From contig NC_080715.1 of assembly GCF_019097595.1 (NCBI RefSeq), positions 28,147,855-28,211,854 of the forward strand: DNA of 64,000 nt, written 5' to 3'. The notes under the pieces were generated by a model. It searched no databases, was not told the DNA's origin, and was given only the letters and a program-made list of their open reading frames with translations. The stretch is from Hemibagrus wyckioides. Its lineage: Eukaryota; Chordata; Actinopteri; Siluriformes; Bagridae. The translations under genes were made by a program, and so were the position numbers. Positions 22,606 through 33,416 of the stretch are shown here, one piece after another (the stretch's first letter is position 1; each line of letters begins with the position of its first letter).

Positions 22606-23237
22606 CCCTACTTTAGATTTAGAAACTGTGTGTGTGTGTGTGTGGTGTGTGTGTGTGTGTGTGTGGTGTGTAGAAATATACAGTAGTAATAATAAACATC
22701 AATATACATAATCATACATAAATATATATCATAAATGAATAAAGTGTGTGTGTGTTTGAATGTGCAGTGACTCTAACGGTGCTCCACATTTAAAAGGTGT
22801 TGCAGTAGAAGTTTTCTGTCTCAAGCTTTCTTATCAGTGAAGAAAAATGGACATGTCTGTTGTTCTGAGCCAGTTGTGATATCTTTCACAGCCTTTTTGA
22901 CCTTTTGTGGTGTAGTTTGTGGTGTAGTTTGTGGTGTAGTTCACAAACTAATCACTGATATCCAACCTTCATTAATTATTTAATATTACATATATCCCTC
23001 TTGGTAAAGCACGCCCTTCCATGACGTTCAGTATTTTGACTATTGACCAAAATAAATAAATAAATAAATAAATAAATAAAGCAGACTGTTTTCTTGGGTT
23101 CCATTCTATGTCTACCCACAGTGAAAGTGTGGTAATTTAAATGAGCTCAAGTTACCATGAATTGCACACACACACACACAAATATGGAGCGGTGAATCTG
23201 TTGCATGTGAGAGCTTAGTACTCAGGGGTTTTGTGTG
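22606..23237. repeat. intergenic with (TG)n and (AAAT)n
   Basis: (TG)n with two GGTG interruptions lies at 22627-22671. A 16-18-bp TTTGTGGTGTAG motif repeats three times at about 22908-22940, and (AAAT)n lies at 23050-23080. No gene. Confidence 0.75.
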
Positions 23238-23370
23238 TGTTTTTGGATTTCATGCCTCTGCTGGGTGTAAAATGGCCGAGAAGTGTATTCAGGGTGTGTT
23301 TGGGAATGTTCTCACTGAATGTGAATGATTATTAGACTCGCCGAATGAGTGGTCATCAAGGCCAAGAGCT
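23238..23370 (+). repeat. local duplicated segment, copy 2
   Basis: Second copy of the 20475-20610 segment (GATTTCATGCCTCTGCTGGG...GTAAAATGGC, GGGTGTGTTTGGGAATGTTC, GAATGATTATTAGACTCGCC), moderately diverged. It again precedes a TAGAG satellite block. Confidence 0.8.
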
Positions 23371-23939
23371 GAATTCTGAATAATAAACTGAGCTAAATTC
23401 AATATTTCATGTTTGATTAATACAAATTATGTTCCTTTATGTATTATTGTGCAAATTTTTTCTGTTTATTATGCTTTCATACAGAACATAGATCACATTA
23501 CGGATAGTATCTTAAAAAAATGACAGAAAGGATACAGTGGGGTCAAGCATTTGAAGGAGTTGAGGGGTTCAGACATTTTAAAATGACATGTTGCACTAGT
23601 TAAGTAGAACAGAGAGGCATTCCTCTTTTCCCACTGGTGATATGCTTAGATGCTTTGTAATTGGAGAAAAAAAACCCTTCAGACCAGGGAATCGGTTATA
23701 ACTTTACACAGAAAGAATGAAACGGTGCCCCATAATTCCACATAATAACATCACACCCCATTATTTAACACAAGAGCCAATGGCAGCGCAAATGACCAGA
23801 GGTTTTCTTGTATTCTGGGAATTAAAACCTGTCATGGATGAGGAGAGCGAGACAGACGGCCAAGTGAGTTGAACAACTGACAGTGGCAATGTACAGATAC
23901 AGATAAATCATATAACACTCCATTCCTGGTACATATATA

Positions 23940-23941
<2 letters not shown>
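23371..23941. other. intergenic, nothing recognised
   Basis: About 570 bp of AT-rich unique sequence between the duplicated segment and the (GA)n at 23942. No gene or named element is seen. Confidence 0.6.
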
Positions 23942-23977
<36 letters not shown>

Positions 23978-24750
23978 ATAGTATGGTGTAGAGCAGAGTA
24001 GAATGGAATAGAGTAGAATAGACTATAGTAGAGCGGTATAGAGTTGAAAATAATTTAGTGGAGTATAGTGGTGTAGAACAGAGTAGAGTGGAATAGAGTA
24101 GATATAAATAGAGTATAGAAGCATAGAACAGGGTAGAGTGGAATAGAATTGAACAAATAGAAAGAAATAAGAGTTGAATTGAATAAAGTAGAGTAGAAAA
24201 AGAGTAGTGTAGAACAGAGTAGAATGGAAGAGAGTACAGTACAGAAGAGTAGAACAGAGTTGAATTGAACAGAGTAGAATAGTGCAGAGCAGAGTAGAGG
24301 GGAATAGAGTACAACAGAGTACATTACAGTAGAATAGAGTTGAAATGAATAGAGTATAGTAGAATAGAATCGAGTAAAATGGAATATAATAGTGTTGAAT
24401 TGCATAGAGTAGAATCGTGTAGAACAGAGTAGAGTGGAATTGAGTAGAATACAGTACAGTAGAATAGACTTGAAATTAATAAAGTAGCATAGGACAGCGG
24501 AATAGAATAGAGTACAGTAGAATAGAATAGAGTGGAATTGAATAAAGAAGAGTAGACAAAAGTGTACAGTAGAATTGTGTAGAACAGAGTAGAGTGGAAT
24601 AGAGTAGAATAGAGTACAGTACAGTAGAACAGGGGTGAATTGAACACAGTAGAATTGTGTAGAACAGTAGAGTGGAATAGAGTACATTACAGTAAGATAA
24701 AGATGAAATGAATAGAGTATATTAGTTTAGAACAGAATAGAGTAGAATAT
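23942..24750. repeat. (GA)n followed by second TAGAG/TAGAA pentamer satellite block
   Basis: (GA)n (23942-23973) leads into about 780 bp of the same degenerate pentamer repeat as at 21.25-22.44 kb, in the same orientation. No uniform higher-order unit is visible here, so the 80-bp homogenisation is restricted to the first block. A 210-codon minus-strand frame across it is an artefact. Confidence 0.9.
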
Positions 24751-25599
24751 ATTTTTTTATTAATCCCCAGGGGAAAATTAGTGTCAACAGCCACAAGAGC
24801 AACAGTTGGGACTAGTATTAACAACTCACAAGATTTTAAACAGTTTACTATACACTCACAGTATACCACTTCATCCACTCCAGCACTTGATAAACAACAG
24901 CAATATGACCAGGATCTCCCAGGCATAGACACACCATAGGAGTGTGTTTCTTGGCACGTGTGATTTGTGTATTTAAACGGGTAACATCCGAGTGTTCCCG
25001 ATTCCAGATGCCTCCAAATCTCTGTGCTTCCAAAGAAAGCAAGATTACCCACGTCTTAGAGGAAACATCTTCAGACTGATTCGTTCTGCAGGATCACTTG
25101 TAAGTTCAACAGGTCTACAGGACATGTGACCATTCTGATGTCCACAACTGCTGAGTCAGACATCTATTGAGCAACAATTTTTTTTTTTTTTTTTTCCATG
25201 AACAGCTTATGGAAAGAATCAGCTAAAAAAGACAGGGATTACGAAAAGCAGAGAAGAAACAGAGCTTCAGTTTAACAAACTAATAGTATATGGAAATTTT
25301 GAGCTAGCATACCTGAATTAGCGCACTCATATTTGTGTTAGAGGAAGCGGTAAAACCTCCGGTATTAGACAGCGAAGTGAATTTTATCAGAAGAAGCGAT
25401 TCATGATTAAACCATCGCTCACATCGTACACTATTAATCAGGCTAAATTCATCCCGAAATTGAACAAGAGCCCTGTTTACCTCGCAGCCACCAACACACA
25501 CTCAGTTCCAATTCGTTTAAGTGCGCGCAAACAAAAAGGTACAAATCAGTATTCATAGGTTTTAACTACACCACCCGCGAATAGATGTTGGAGCTCGAT
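24751..25599. other. intergenic; possible LINE 3' end remnant
   Basis: The stretch TTTATTAATCCCCAGGGGAA at about 24758-24780 resembles the 3' terminus of fish RTE/Rex-type LINEs in reverse, but too little remains to be sure. 25300-25560 is CpG-containing, repeat-free sequence without a recognised gene. Confidence 0.4.
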
Positions 25600-25880
25600 A
25601 GATTGACGATGTATTAGACCCCTGCCGTCAAGTTTTTTTTGTCGAGCAGAACAGTCAAGACAACGAGAAAGGAAACGGCATATGAAGCGGAGGACCCTGC
25701 TAAGACTCCCTGCCGCCCTTCATCCTGAACTCCTACGTCTCTGAAAATAGAGACAGCCTCAGACTAATGATTCAATCATCGCTTCAAATGGAAGTCACTC
25801 AATGAGCGCAATTAGAATGCTATTTATTCTTGTCATGTTTTCAGGCCTTTTTAATCCAAAATTACTCATTGCTTCTTTTG
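25600..25880. other. repeat-free block; candidate conserved non-coding element
   Basis: Unique sequence includes TAATGATTCAATCATCGC, a partly palindromic TGATT.AATCA site, and AATGAGCGCAATTAGAATGC with homeodomain-type ATTA cores. No coding frame. Regulatory status is a guess from composition. Confidence 0.25.
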
Positions 25881-26334
25881 GGGAGAGAAAAAAAAAAGTC
25901 CGGAATCGCAAGTTTGAAAACCTGCCTCGAAAATACAACTTCTGGATTTTGTAAATGCTTCTTATGCCAAGTTTAAACAGCCGTCACTTCTTCTCAAGAT
26001 CTCGCAGAATAACATACAGACGATTGGTTCTCAAGGCCACTTAGTACCTTTTTAGGGTCCTTCTGCATTTTTACCGCCTCAGACACTGCTTTAAACCGCC
26101 CTGTGAGGTGTTAAGGAGCTTTTACACCTGCACCATCCTGACAGGAAGCACCACACACTGATCTGAGAACAGCACCAGGTGGGAGAGGTACGCTCTCATG
26201 AGGCTAGTGCGATCAGCTGTACAGGCTAGTCTACAGCAAACAGTGCTGGTCCTGGGCCAGGAAGATAGTGATGTGACAAGATAGTAGAGTGACAGTCTGG
26301 GAAGCGCTTCCTGGTGTCATCCAGATGAGGAGAG

Positions 26335-26430
26335 GTTCCTTTTTGAGTCTGGTTCCTCCCAAGGTTTCTTCCTCGTATCGTCTCAGGGAGTTTTTCTTGG
26401 CAGTGTTGCCTCTGGTACGGAAATCCTAAG
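26335..26430 (+). mobile_element. LINE 3'-end-like fish repeat, fragment
   Basis: GATGAGGAGAGGTTCC, TTTTGAGTCTGGTTCCTCCC, AAGGTTTCTTCCTCGTATCG, TCTCAGGGAGTTTTTCTTGG and CAGTGTTGCCTCTGG match the repeat at 56820-56945. The terminal (TGAATT)n tail is absent. Confidence 0.8.
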
Positions 26431-26460
26431 AGGCATCGTTGTATTTTTTTTTTCTTTTTT

Positions 26461-26586
26461 GTTTTCTCATGATCGCACCTCTTGTGATGTCAACATAACA
26501 AGCTGCTTTCTCGTGATCTCGACTTAATTTTCTCGATCGAAAGCTGTTTTCTCGTGATCAATTTTCTCGTAATCTCAACATAACAA
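26461..26586. repeat. short tandem repeat built on TTTTCTCGTGATC
   Basis: Five or so diverged copies of a TTTTCTCRTGATC(T)C-type unit occur, two followed by CAACATAACA. TCTCGATCGA and TCGTGATC give internal dyads. The stretch lies between the LINE fragment and the TTTC array. Confidence 0.6.
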
Positions 26587-26754
26587 AAAAAAAATGGTTT
26601 AATCATGATGTAACTGAATCATGGGAAATGTTTCTGGTGTATATCATGGTGTATGTGCCTCCTTCTCAAGTGTCGGAGAGTTATGTGGAAGTTCAATCAC
26701 TGACAGACACAGAGATTTATTTTTTTTTTCAAAGAAGCAATGAGTTTGGACTAA

Positions 26755-26759
26755 AAGGC

Positions 26760-26790
<31 letters not shown>

Positions 26791-26877
26791 TACTTACTTT
26801 TTTGCTTTTTTTCTCTCATTCACTCTCTATCTTTCTCAGGAAATACAGTAGTTATATCCCTAGATAAAATCTATTGC

Positions 26878-26928
<51 letters not shown>

Positions 26929-27013
26929 CTCGCTCTTTTCTTCTCTCTCTCAATGTCTACTTTTCTCAGGAAATACAGGAATACAGGAAATAAATAAATT
27001 AATAAATAAATAA

Positions 27014-27057
<44 letters not shown>

Positions 27058-27062
27058 ATAGA

Positions 27063-27105
<43 letters not shown>

Positions 27106-27746
27106 ATGTTTCTATCTCACCTTTCCATATCCGTGTCCACATGGATACAGGTTTTATTTTATTTTTAATTGTTTTTCTTTTTTTGCACCCACACAAACAG
27201 CATTTTAGCTCACTGCAATCAGAAATTGCTTAAAAATGAAGAAATTGTCCAAGTCCATTTAAGTCTGACCTGAAAAAAAAAAGTAGGAAAAAAGACTAAA
27301 AAAAATGTTGTAAAGTTGTAAGGTGGATCAGGATGTTATTATGAAGTCTGTCTTTTTTTTTTTTCTTCCTATGACGTTTGTGAATTTATTTTCTTTAATT
27401 TCGCTTTATTCCGACCCCCTCATACGGAGGATCCATGCTGTACAGCTCCCGAATCCACCGCTCCGGAGCTGAACATTTGGGATAACACCTGGGTGAGAAC
27501 GCAGCTGCTGGAACAATTTCCAATCAGAGATTGTTGTGAGTGAAGTGTGCGTTTCCGCATGGCATCTTTTCCACCGTTTTTCAGGCATTTCACATTTCAG
27601 TGTGCAACATTATAGCTGTGAAAATGCAGGGGTAAATTCTACATTTTTAAGAACATCTGTAAACATGTGGATGAGGTTTTTACGCTGTTACGTACCGCAG
27701 CCCAGTATAGTAGAAGCTGTTTTTTTCTTCTTTGTGTTTCTTTTTT

Positions 27747-27825
<79 letters not shown>

Positions 27826-27893
27826 TCACTCTCTATCTGTTTCAGAAAATGCAGCAGTTATATCCCTAGATAAAATCTTTCTTTCTTTCTTTT

Positions 27894-27944
<51 letters not shown>

Positions 27945-27975
27945 CTCCAGTCTCTTTCTTTCTTTCTCTCCAGTC

Positions 27976-28039
<64 letters not shown>

Positions 28040-28106
28040 TTCTCTCTCTCACTCTCTATCTTTTTCAGGAAATGCAACAGTTATATCCCTAGATAAAATC
28101 TCTTGC

Positions 28107-28137
<31 letters not shown>

Positions 28138-28224
28138 CTCCAGTCTCTTTCTTTCTTTTCTCTCTCTCACTCTCTATCTTTTTCAGGAAATGCAGCAGTT
28201 ATATCCCTAGATAAAATCTCTTGC

Positions 28225-28291
<67 letters not shown>

Positions 28292-28955
28292 ACAGACTGA
28301 TTGTGTTGTTGGGTTTGTAGATACAGTATGGTTAACACAATAATGTACTTTAACACACAAAGCTTCTATTTCTATCTATTTTCTAACATCTGATCAATTT
28401 TACTCTGTAGATTTTTTTCATCTACTTTTATTTCCTCATGCAGTTTTCTTTGGGATTCATTTTCGTATTTTCACTTGTTCCGTCTCTCCAGCTTTGTCTA
28501 GCCAAAGCCAAACACTTTACTTCATCCAGCATGTGTTCTGCTCCAACATCATGAACATGTTCATTTCACTGAAAGATGAAAAACCTTTTACACACTCAGG
28601 AGAATGTGGGAAAATTTGTTTTGGCAGGTGTGTGTGTGTGTGTGTGTGTGTGAGAAGGTTCTGCAGTTTTCACAAACTTTTTCAATTAATTATTTTTTTT
28701 TTCAGCAGACGAAACATACAGAGTCCAGAAGTCTGAAACCACACGGAAAATTTGGGATTTTTTTTTTTTTTAAAAAGAAAAAGAAGCAGACAGTTTTTGG
28801 ATTTTAACAATCTTTCTTTCTTTCTTTCCCTCTCTTACTCTTTCTTTCTTTCTTTCTTTCTTTCCCTCTCTTACTCTTTCTTTCTTTCTTTCTTTTCTCT
28901 CTCTCACTCTCTATCTGTTTCAGAAAATGCAGCAGTTATATCCCTAGATAAAATC

Positions 28956-29007
<52 letters not shown>

Positions 29008-29458
29008 TCCCTCTTTCCCTCTTTCCCTCTCTCACTCTGTCTTTCTTTCTTTCTTTCTTTCTCTCTCTCCCTCTCTCACTCTGTCTGTCTGTCTTTCTTT
29101 CTTTCTTTCCCTCTCTCACTCTTTCTTTCTTTCTTTCTTTCTCGCGCTTTCTTTTTTAGACAGACCTAAACCCCACTGTCACACTCCAACATCTAGTTTT
29201 CTACCATAGAGACTAAACATACAGACAGGAATTAGAAAAGCATTTAAAATATTAACATTAAAAAAAACACTTCCTCTTCCATCCCACTGTATTATGACTT
29301 TTCTGTCAGTTACACTTTATCTCTGAAAACAATATGACTTCTTTTGACCTTTTAAGCCTAACCTCGCCTTGCTCCATTTTATTTAGTTGACATTTTCCAA
29401 TTCAGTCCCATGTTACTGACTGTCCATCATGGGGCATGGGGAGGAGTGACAAAGGGTG

Positions 29459-29495
<37 letters not shown>

Positions 29496-29612
29496 ATTCT
29501 TCCTTTCTTTATTTCTTTCTTTCTCTCTCTCTTTTTTCTCACTCTTTTTTCTCTCTCTCTCACTCTCTCTATCTTTCTTAGGAAGTACAGTACTTATATA
29601 CCTAGATAAAAT
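26755..29612 (+). repeat. compound (TTTC)n array punctuated by a conserved ~60-bp unit
   Basis: Long TTTC/CTCT tracts alternate with a conserved unit: CACTCTCTATCTTTTTCAGG then AAATGCAGCAGTTATATCCC then TAGATAAAATC. Copies lie at about 26815-26875, 26941-26980 (partial), 27820-27878, 28041-28101, 28160-28221, 28897-28957 and 29552-29612. Each has a pyrimidine tract ending in CAG, or TAG in the last, directly before the conserved segment, the layout of a 3' splice site. Non-array DNA interrupts at about 26990-27720 (GATA/AAAT repeats and unique sequence), 28291-28810 and 29160-29480. Confidence 0.88.
26985..27108. repeat. (AAAT)n-(GATA)n-(AAAT)n compound microsatellite
   Basis: AAAT units flank about ten GATA units (27013-27063). 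It sits within the larger pyrimidine array region. Confidence 0.95.
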
Positions 29613-30377
29613 GGATTATTTCTGTATTATTTGGAATGTCATCTACACTGCAAATGTTTTCATTTCATTTTCATGAAAGATGAGTGTGTTTGTGTGTGCT
29701 CTGTCGTTCCACTGGTTTTGCATGTGGCTGAATGAGCATGGCTTCATTTACATGTGCAACTTTTAATCCCTGCTTTTTTAATCTTTTCATCTTTTTGCCT
29801 GTGTGTATGTGTTTGTGTGTTTGTGTGTGTGTGTGTGTTGTCTGGTCTACATGCAAAGCACACATGCCAAGGCTCTTTACCTGGACTGTCGAGTTGGCAT
29901 TTATTATAAAGCTTAATCTGGATAATTTTTCATTTTCCAGACCCACATTTTTCTGCTGCATGTTGTATTGACCTAATTACCAAGTCCATTACTCTACATT
30001 TGAGCTTAGAGACCTGCTAATGAGAAGATTAAAAAGCTCTTAATGTAGTCTGTTCGTTTTCTAAGACTGTTTCTCAATACCAATAACATGATAAATGGAC
30101 TGATGTTCCTCAGCTGAATTCTCATGCTTAGGTACTTTACAGATGTTCTACACTTAATAAACTTAACACTAGCACTTCCTTCCAGTTGTGCATCATGACA
30201 CTAGTTAAAGTGAACAATCTCAGAAATGCTGACCTGCTCAGGAGATTAGTTCATCGTTTGCGTGTTACAGGACTACATGCAGATGAGGCACAAATATAAA
30301 CCTATCAGCTATCCATAATGTGACAGTGTGACTTTATACTGTAAGGAAACAAGAAAAAAGGAGACTCTCCTTTATGT

Positions 30378-30379
<2 letters not shown>
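29613..30379. other. intergenic, nothing recognised
   Basis: Unique sequence with a (TG)n at 29806-29840. No gene. Confidence 0.6.

Positions 30380-30408
<29 letters not shown>
30380..30408. repeat. (TA)n microsatellite
   Basis: About 14 TA units sit directly 5' of the GGGCGGCACAGTGG repeat. Confidence 0.95.
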
Positions 30409-30769
30409 GGGCGGCACAGTGGCTTAGTGGTTAGCACTTTCGCCTCACACCTCCAGCATCTTGTCTGGAGTTTGTATGTTCTCCCCGTACTTGGTGGGTT
30501 TCCTCCAGGTGCTCCGGTTTCCTCCCACAATCAAAAGACATGCTTCTATGCTGATTGTGGTCTCTAAATTGCCCGAAGTGTGTGATTGTGTGAGTGAATG
30601 AGAGTGTGTGTGTGACCTGTGATGGGTTGGCACTCTGTCCAGGGTGTATCCTGCCTTGACGCCTGAGATAGGCACAGGCTCCCCGTGACCCAAGGATAGA
30701 TTGGCTAAGCGGTACAGACGAATGAAATGAAAAAATAAATAAATAAATAAATAAATAAATAAAAGTATA
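30409..30769 (+). mobile_element. abundant fish interspersed repeat with tRNA-like head
   Basis: It begins GGGCGGCACAGTGGCTTAGT with a GTGGTTAGCAC tRNA-like segment. It continues GTATGTTCTCCCCGTACTTG, GTTTCCTCCCACAATCAAA, AAGACATGC, CTCTAAATTGCCC, GTGATGGGTTGGCACTCTGT and CCAGGGTGTATCCTGCCTT, and ends GGCTAAGCGGTACAGACGAA followed by (AAAT)n. I recognise this as a very common fish repeat. A diverged copy is at 55640-55870. Confidence 0.88.
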
Positions 30770-30824
30770 TATAAGTATATACTATAAGTATATATTTTTG
30801 TAAAAACACATTTATTTTTTGTGA

Positions 30825-30982
<158 letters not shown>

Positions 30983-31746
30983 TCACCACCATAAAACAAC
31001 ATGCCTCAGTATTTAGAGCTTAACTCAGTACAATTTCTACCAATCCCCATGCCACTCCAACACAATGTTCCTGTTTTTTCTGGGATTCTGGCATCACATA
31101 GATGCTCTGCTTTTTCTGAAAAGCAAAATAAATTATCCAAAAGCACAGGCAGCGTACTGAGGCCTCTGTACATATATTTAATGCATGTCAGTTGTGTTTA
31201 TATATGTGAACTCAAGTCAAATGGAATTTGGCCTTCGGTACTTCAGTAATAAACATCACCAGTGACAGGTTTGTAAAAAGTAAGCAATTATCTCCTTCCT
31301 TTATCACACCGTGCTACAGATTGTTCGAATCTTTGAGTCTCCATGCAATAAATTACATTGCTGTGCACCAGTTCAAGCTTCAAAACAACATCTGCTAACA
31401 CATTTCCCTCCAAAAAAATAAAATAAAATATAAACAAGCTGTTTTTTTGGCTAAAATGAAAAATATATAGTATATTTTTATATTCTGTGCTAAAGTTTTG
31501 GCCCCTTTTCCATCAGTACACAACAACACTCCCTTTGGAAAGAATTCCAGTGTGTCAGCCTTTGGTTTCAGCGAACGTTCGTATCTGAGTTTCTGTCCCA
31601 CCCCTTTCCTAGTTTTCTAGCACTTCCTGTTTAAAAATTCTTGCACAAATTTTTTTTTATTGAATGGAAACCAAAATCTTTAGGTGTTTAACAGCTTTCA
31701 AGCTACACGCAATTTTAAACAACTACAGTTTTTCCACAAAGCTGCA
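30983..31746. other. intergenic, nothing recognised
   Basis: Unique AT-rich sequence without repeats of note. Small open frames show no family signature. Confidence 0.6.
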
Positions 31747-31787
31747 TTTCTTTCTTCTTACGCAACATTAATTCCCATTCAACCCAA
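31747..31787 (+). repeat. 41-bp direct repeat, left copy, flanking Tc1 fragment
   Basis: TTTCTTTCTTCTTACGCAAC...CCCATTCAACCCAA matches 32093-32133 with three mismatches over 41 bp. Confidence 0.9.
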
Positions 31788-31794
31788 CAAAACG

Positions 31795-32091
31795 TCCTAA
31801 CCACCTACCTAAGCACTGTTGCAGACCATGTACACTCTTTCATGGAAACAGTATCCCCTGATGGCTGTGGACTCTTCCAGCAGGATTATGCGCCATGTCA
31901 CAAAGCAAAAATGGTTCAGGAATGGTTTGATGAGCACAATGAGTTTGAGGTGTTGACTTGGCCTCCAAATTCCCAAGATCTCAATCCAATCGAGCATCTA
32001 TGGGATGTGCTGGACAAACAAGTCCGATCCATGGAGGCCCCACCTCACAACTAAAAGGACTTAAAGGATCTGCTGCTAAGATCTTGGTGCC
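31795..32091 (+). mobile_element. Tc1/mariner transposase fragment (DDE C-terminal part)
   Basis: The frame 31842-32054 encodes CGLFQQDYAPCHKAKMVQEW with a catalytic Asp, then LTWPPNSQDLNPIEHLWDVL with the second acidic residue and Glu. A TAA stop follows a codon change in a normally coding stretch (PPHN then stop). Upstream CCACCTACCTAAGCACTGTT is also transposase gene. No terminal inverted repeats remain; instead a 41-bp direct repeat flanks the fragment. Same family as the elements at 16.5 and 33.0 kb. Confidence 0.93.
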
Positions 32092-32092
32092 T

Positions 32093-32133
32093 TTTCTTTC
32101 TTCTTATGCAACACTAAGTCCCATTCAACCCAA
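32093..32133 (+). repeat. 41-bp direct repeat, right copy
   Basis: TTTCTTTCTTCTTATGCAAC...CCCATTCAACCCAA; see the left copy at 31747. Confidence 0.9.
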
Positions 32134-32961
32134 GAGAATGTCATTCACTCATCCACCAGTAATTAATTCCGAAGTTTCTATTCGGAAGACACGCTCAATA
32201 ACTCCGCCCCCACACCGTAACCGTCTGACGTATTTCGTGTTCATTTATCAAACAATTTTATACACAAAAAAAAACACATCAAACCTTATTTAGCTAAAAT
32301 AAATTGAATGAATAAATAAACATAGAAGAAGTAGGATGATGTAGGAAGAACTCGCTCGTGTGAATTCTCATGAGACTCTATAACTTAGTTTGTATTTCGA
32401 CCCATGTGTATTATTGTACTCATTTGTCAGCATGTTGCAACACATTTTGTTTTCCTCTCTTTATTAATAGTTATTAAACAGGGTTCAGAGTCAAAAGGTC
32501 TGCATACATCTACTGCAGAATAAACACATGTGACCTGTTGTACCATCATTACACTAATGCCCTTGACTTGTTACACACACACACGCATGAAAATTTTGCC
32601 AAACTATTCTCAACGTTCACGATACAATGTTTAGTATTTCGCTAATATATTCCAACTTCACACTGTATTGATATTGGGTTGGGAGATTTTGACCCGTGAC
32701 CTAAATTAGCATTCGTTCTTGTTCTGTGGAAACATACAGCACATGCTAAAAAGTTACTTAACTAGTTACAGCTTCCTATGAGAAATGGGTTCAAACCCTG
32801 CAGGCTAAAATGCATGTTTCAGCTGCTGAACATAGAGTATTAATATACAGGAGCTTTCAGGGTTACGTGAGGTAAAATAATGTGTAGAAATGCGGTAAAT
32901 GGTGCTGTACCTTTACAAACAGATTTGTAATACAGATTACACCACTTTGTCCTTGTTTATA
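32134..32961. other. intergenic, nothing recognised
   Basis: Unique AT-rich sequence with no gene or named element. Confidence 0.6.
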
Positions 32962-33416
32962 TACATTGATCGGGCATAACATTATGAGCAGTGAGAGGTG
33001 ACATGAATAACACTGATTATCTCCTCATCATGGCACCTGTTAATGGGTGGGATATATTAGGCTGTGGTCTCTTTCAGCCGGATGATGCACCGTGCCGAAT
33101 GCAAAAATGGTTCAGGAATGGTTTGATGAACACAACAACGAGTTTGAGGTGTTGACTTGGCCTCCAAATTCCCCAGATCTCAATCAAATCGAGCATCTGT
33201 GGGATGTGCTGGACAAACAAGTCCGATCCATGGAGGCTCCACCTCGTGACTTACAGGACTTAAAGGATCTGCTGCTAAGATCTTGGTGCCAGATACCACA
33301 GCACACCTTCAGGGATCTAGTGGAGTTCATGCCTTGACAGAACAGGGCTGTTTTGGCAGCAAAAGGGGGACCCAATATTAGGCAGTTGGTCATAATGTTA
33401 TGGCTGATCGGTGTAT
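32962..33416 (+). mobile_element. internally deleted Tc1/mariner element, both ends present
   Basis: The left end reads TACATTGATCGGGCATAACATT and the right end, inverted, TACACCGATCAGCCATAACATT. The 5' leader (to GGGATATATTAGG) is joined at about 33060 to the 3' half of the transposase gene. The remaining frame holds MVQEWFDEHNNEFEVLTWPP, NSPDLNQIEHLWDVLDKQVR and the C-terminal LLLRSWCQIPQHTFRDLVEF. NQIEH replaces the usual NPIEH, and the segment with the catalytic Asp (normally Q.D.APCH) is garbled by a small deletion in CCGTGCCGAATGC. Non-autonomous; TA borders are visible. Confidence 0.93.

Noticed and set aside
24055..24687. 210-codon minus-strand open frame rich in Tyr, Ser and Leu
   Set aside because: It is a translation of the degenerate pentamer satellite; a 5-bp repeat without stop triplets is open in all frames. 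The same holds for 21543-21932 and 23832-24314.
27536..28096. 186-codon Phe/Leu/Ser-rich frame and its Lys/Glu/Arg-rich antisense partners
   Set aside because: These are direct translations of (TTTC)n and (GAAA)n; no start context, homology or splice pattern.
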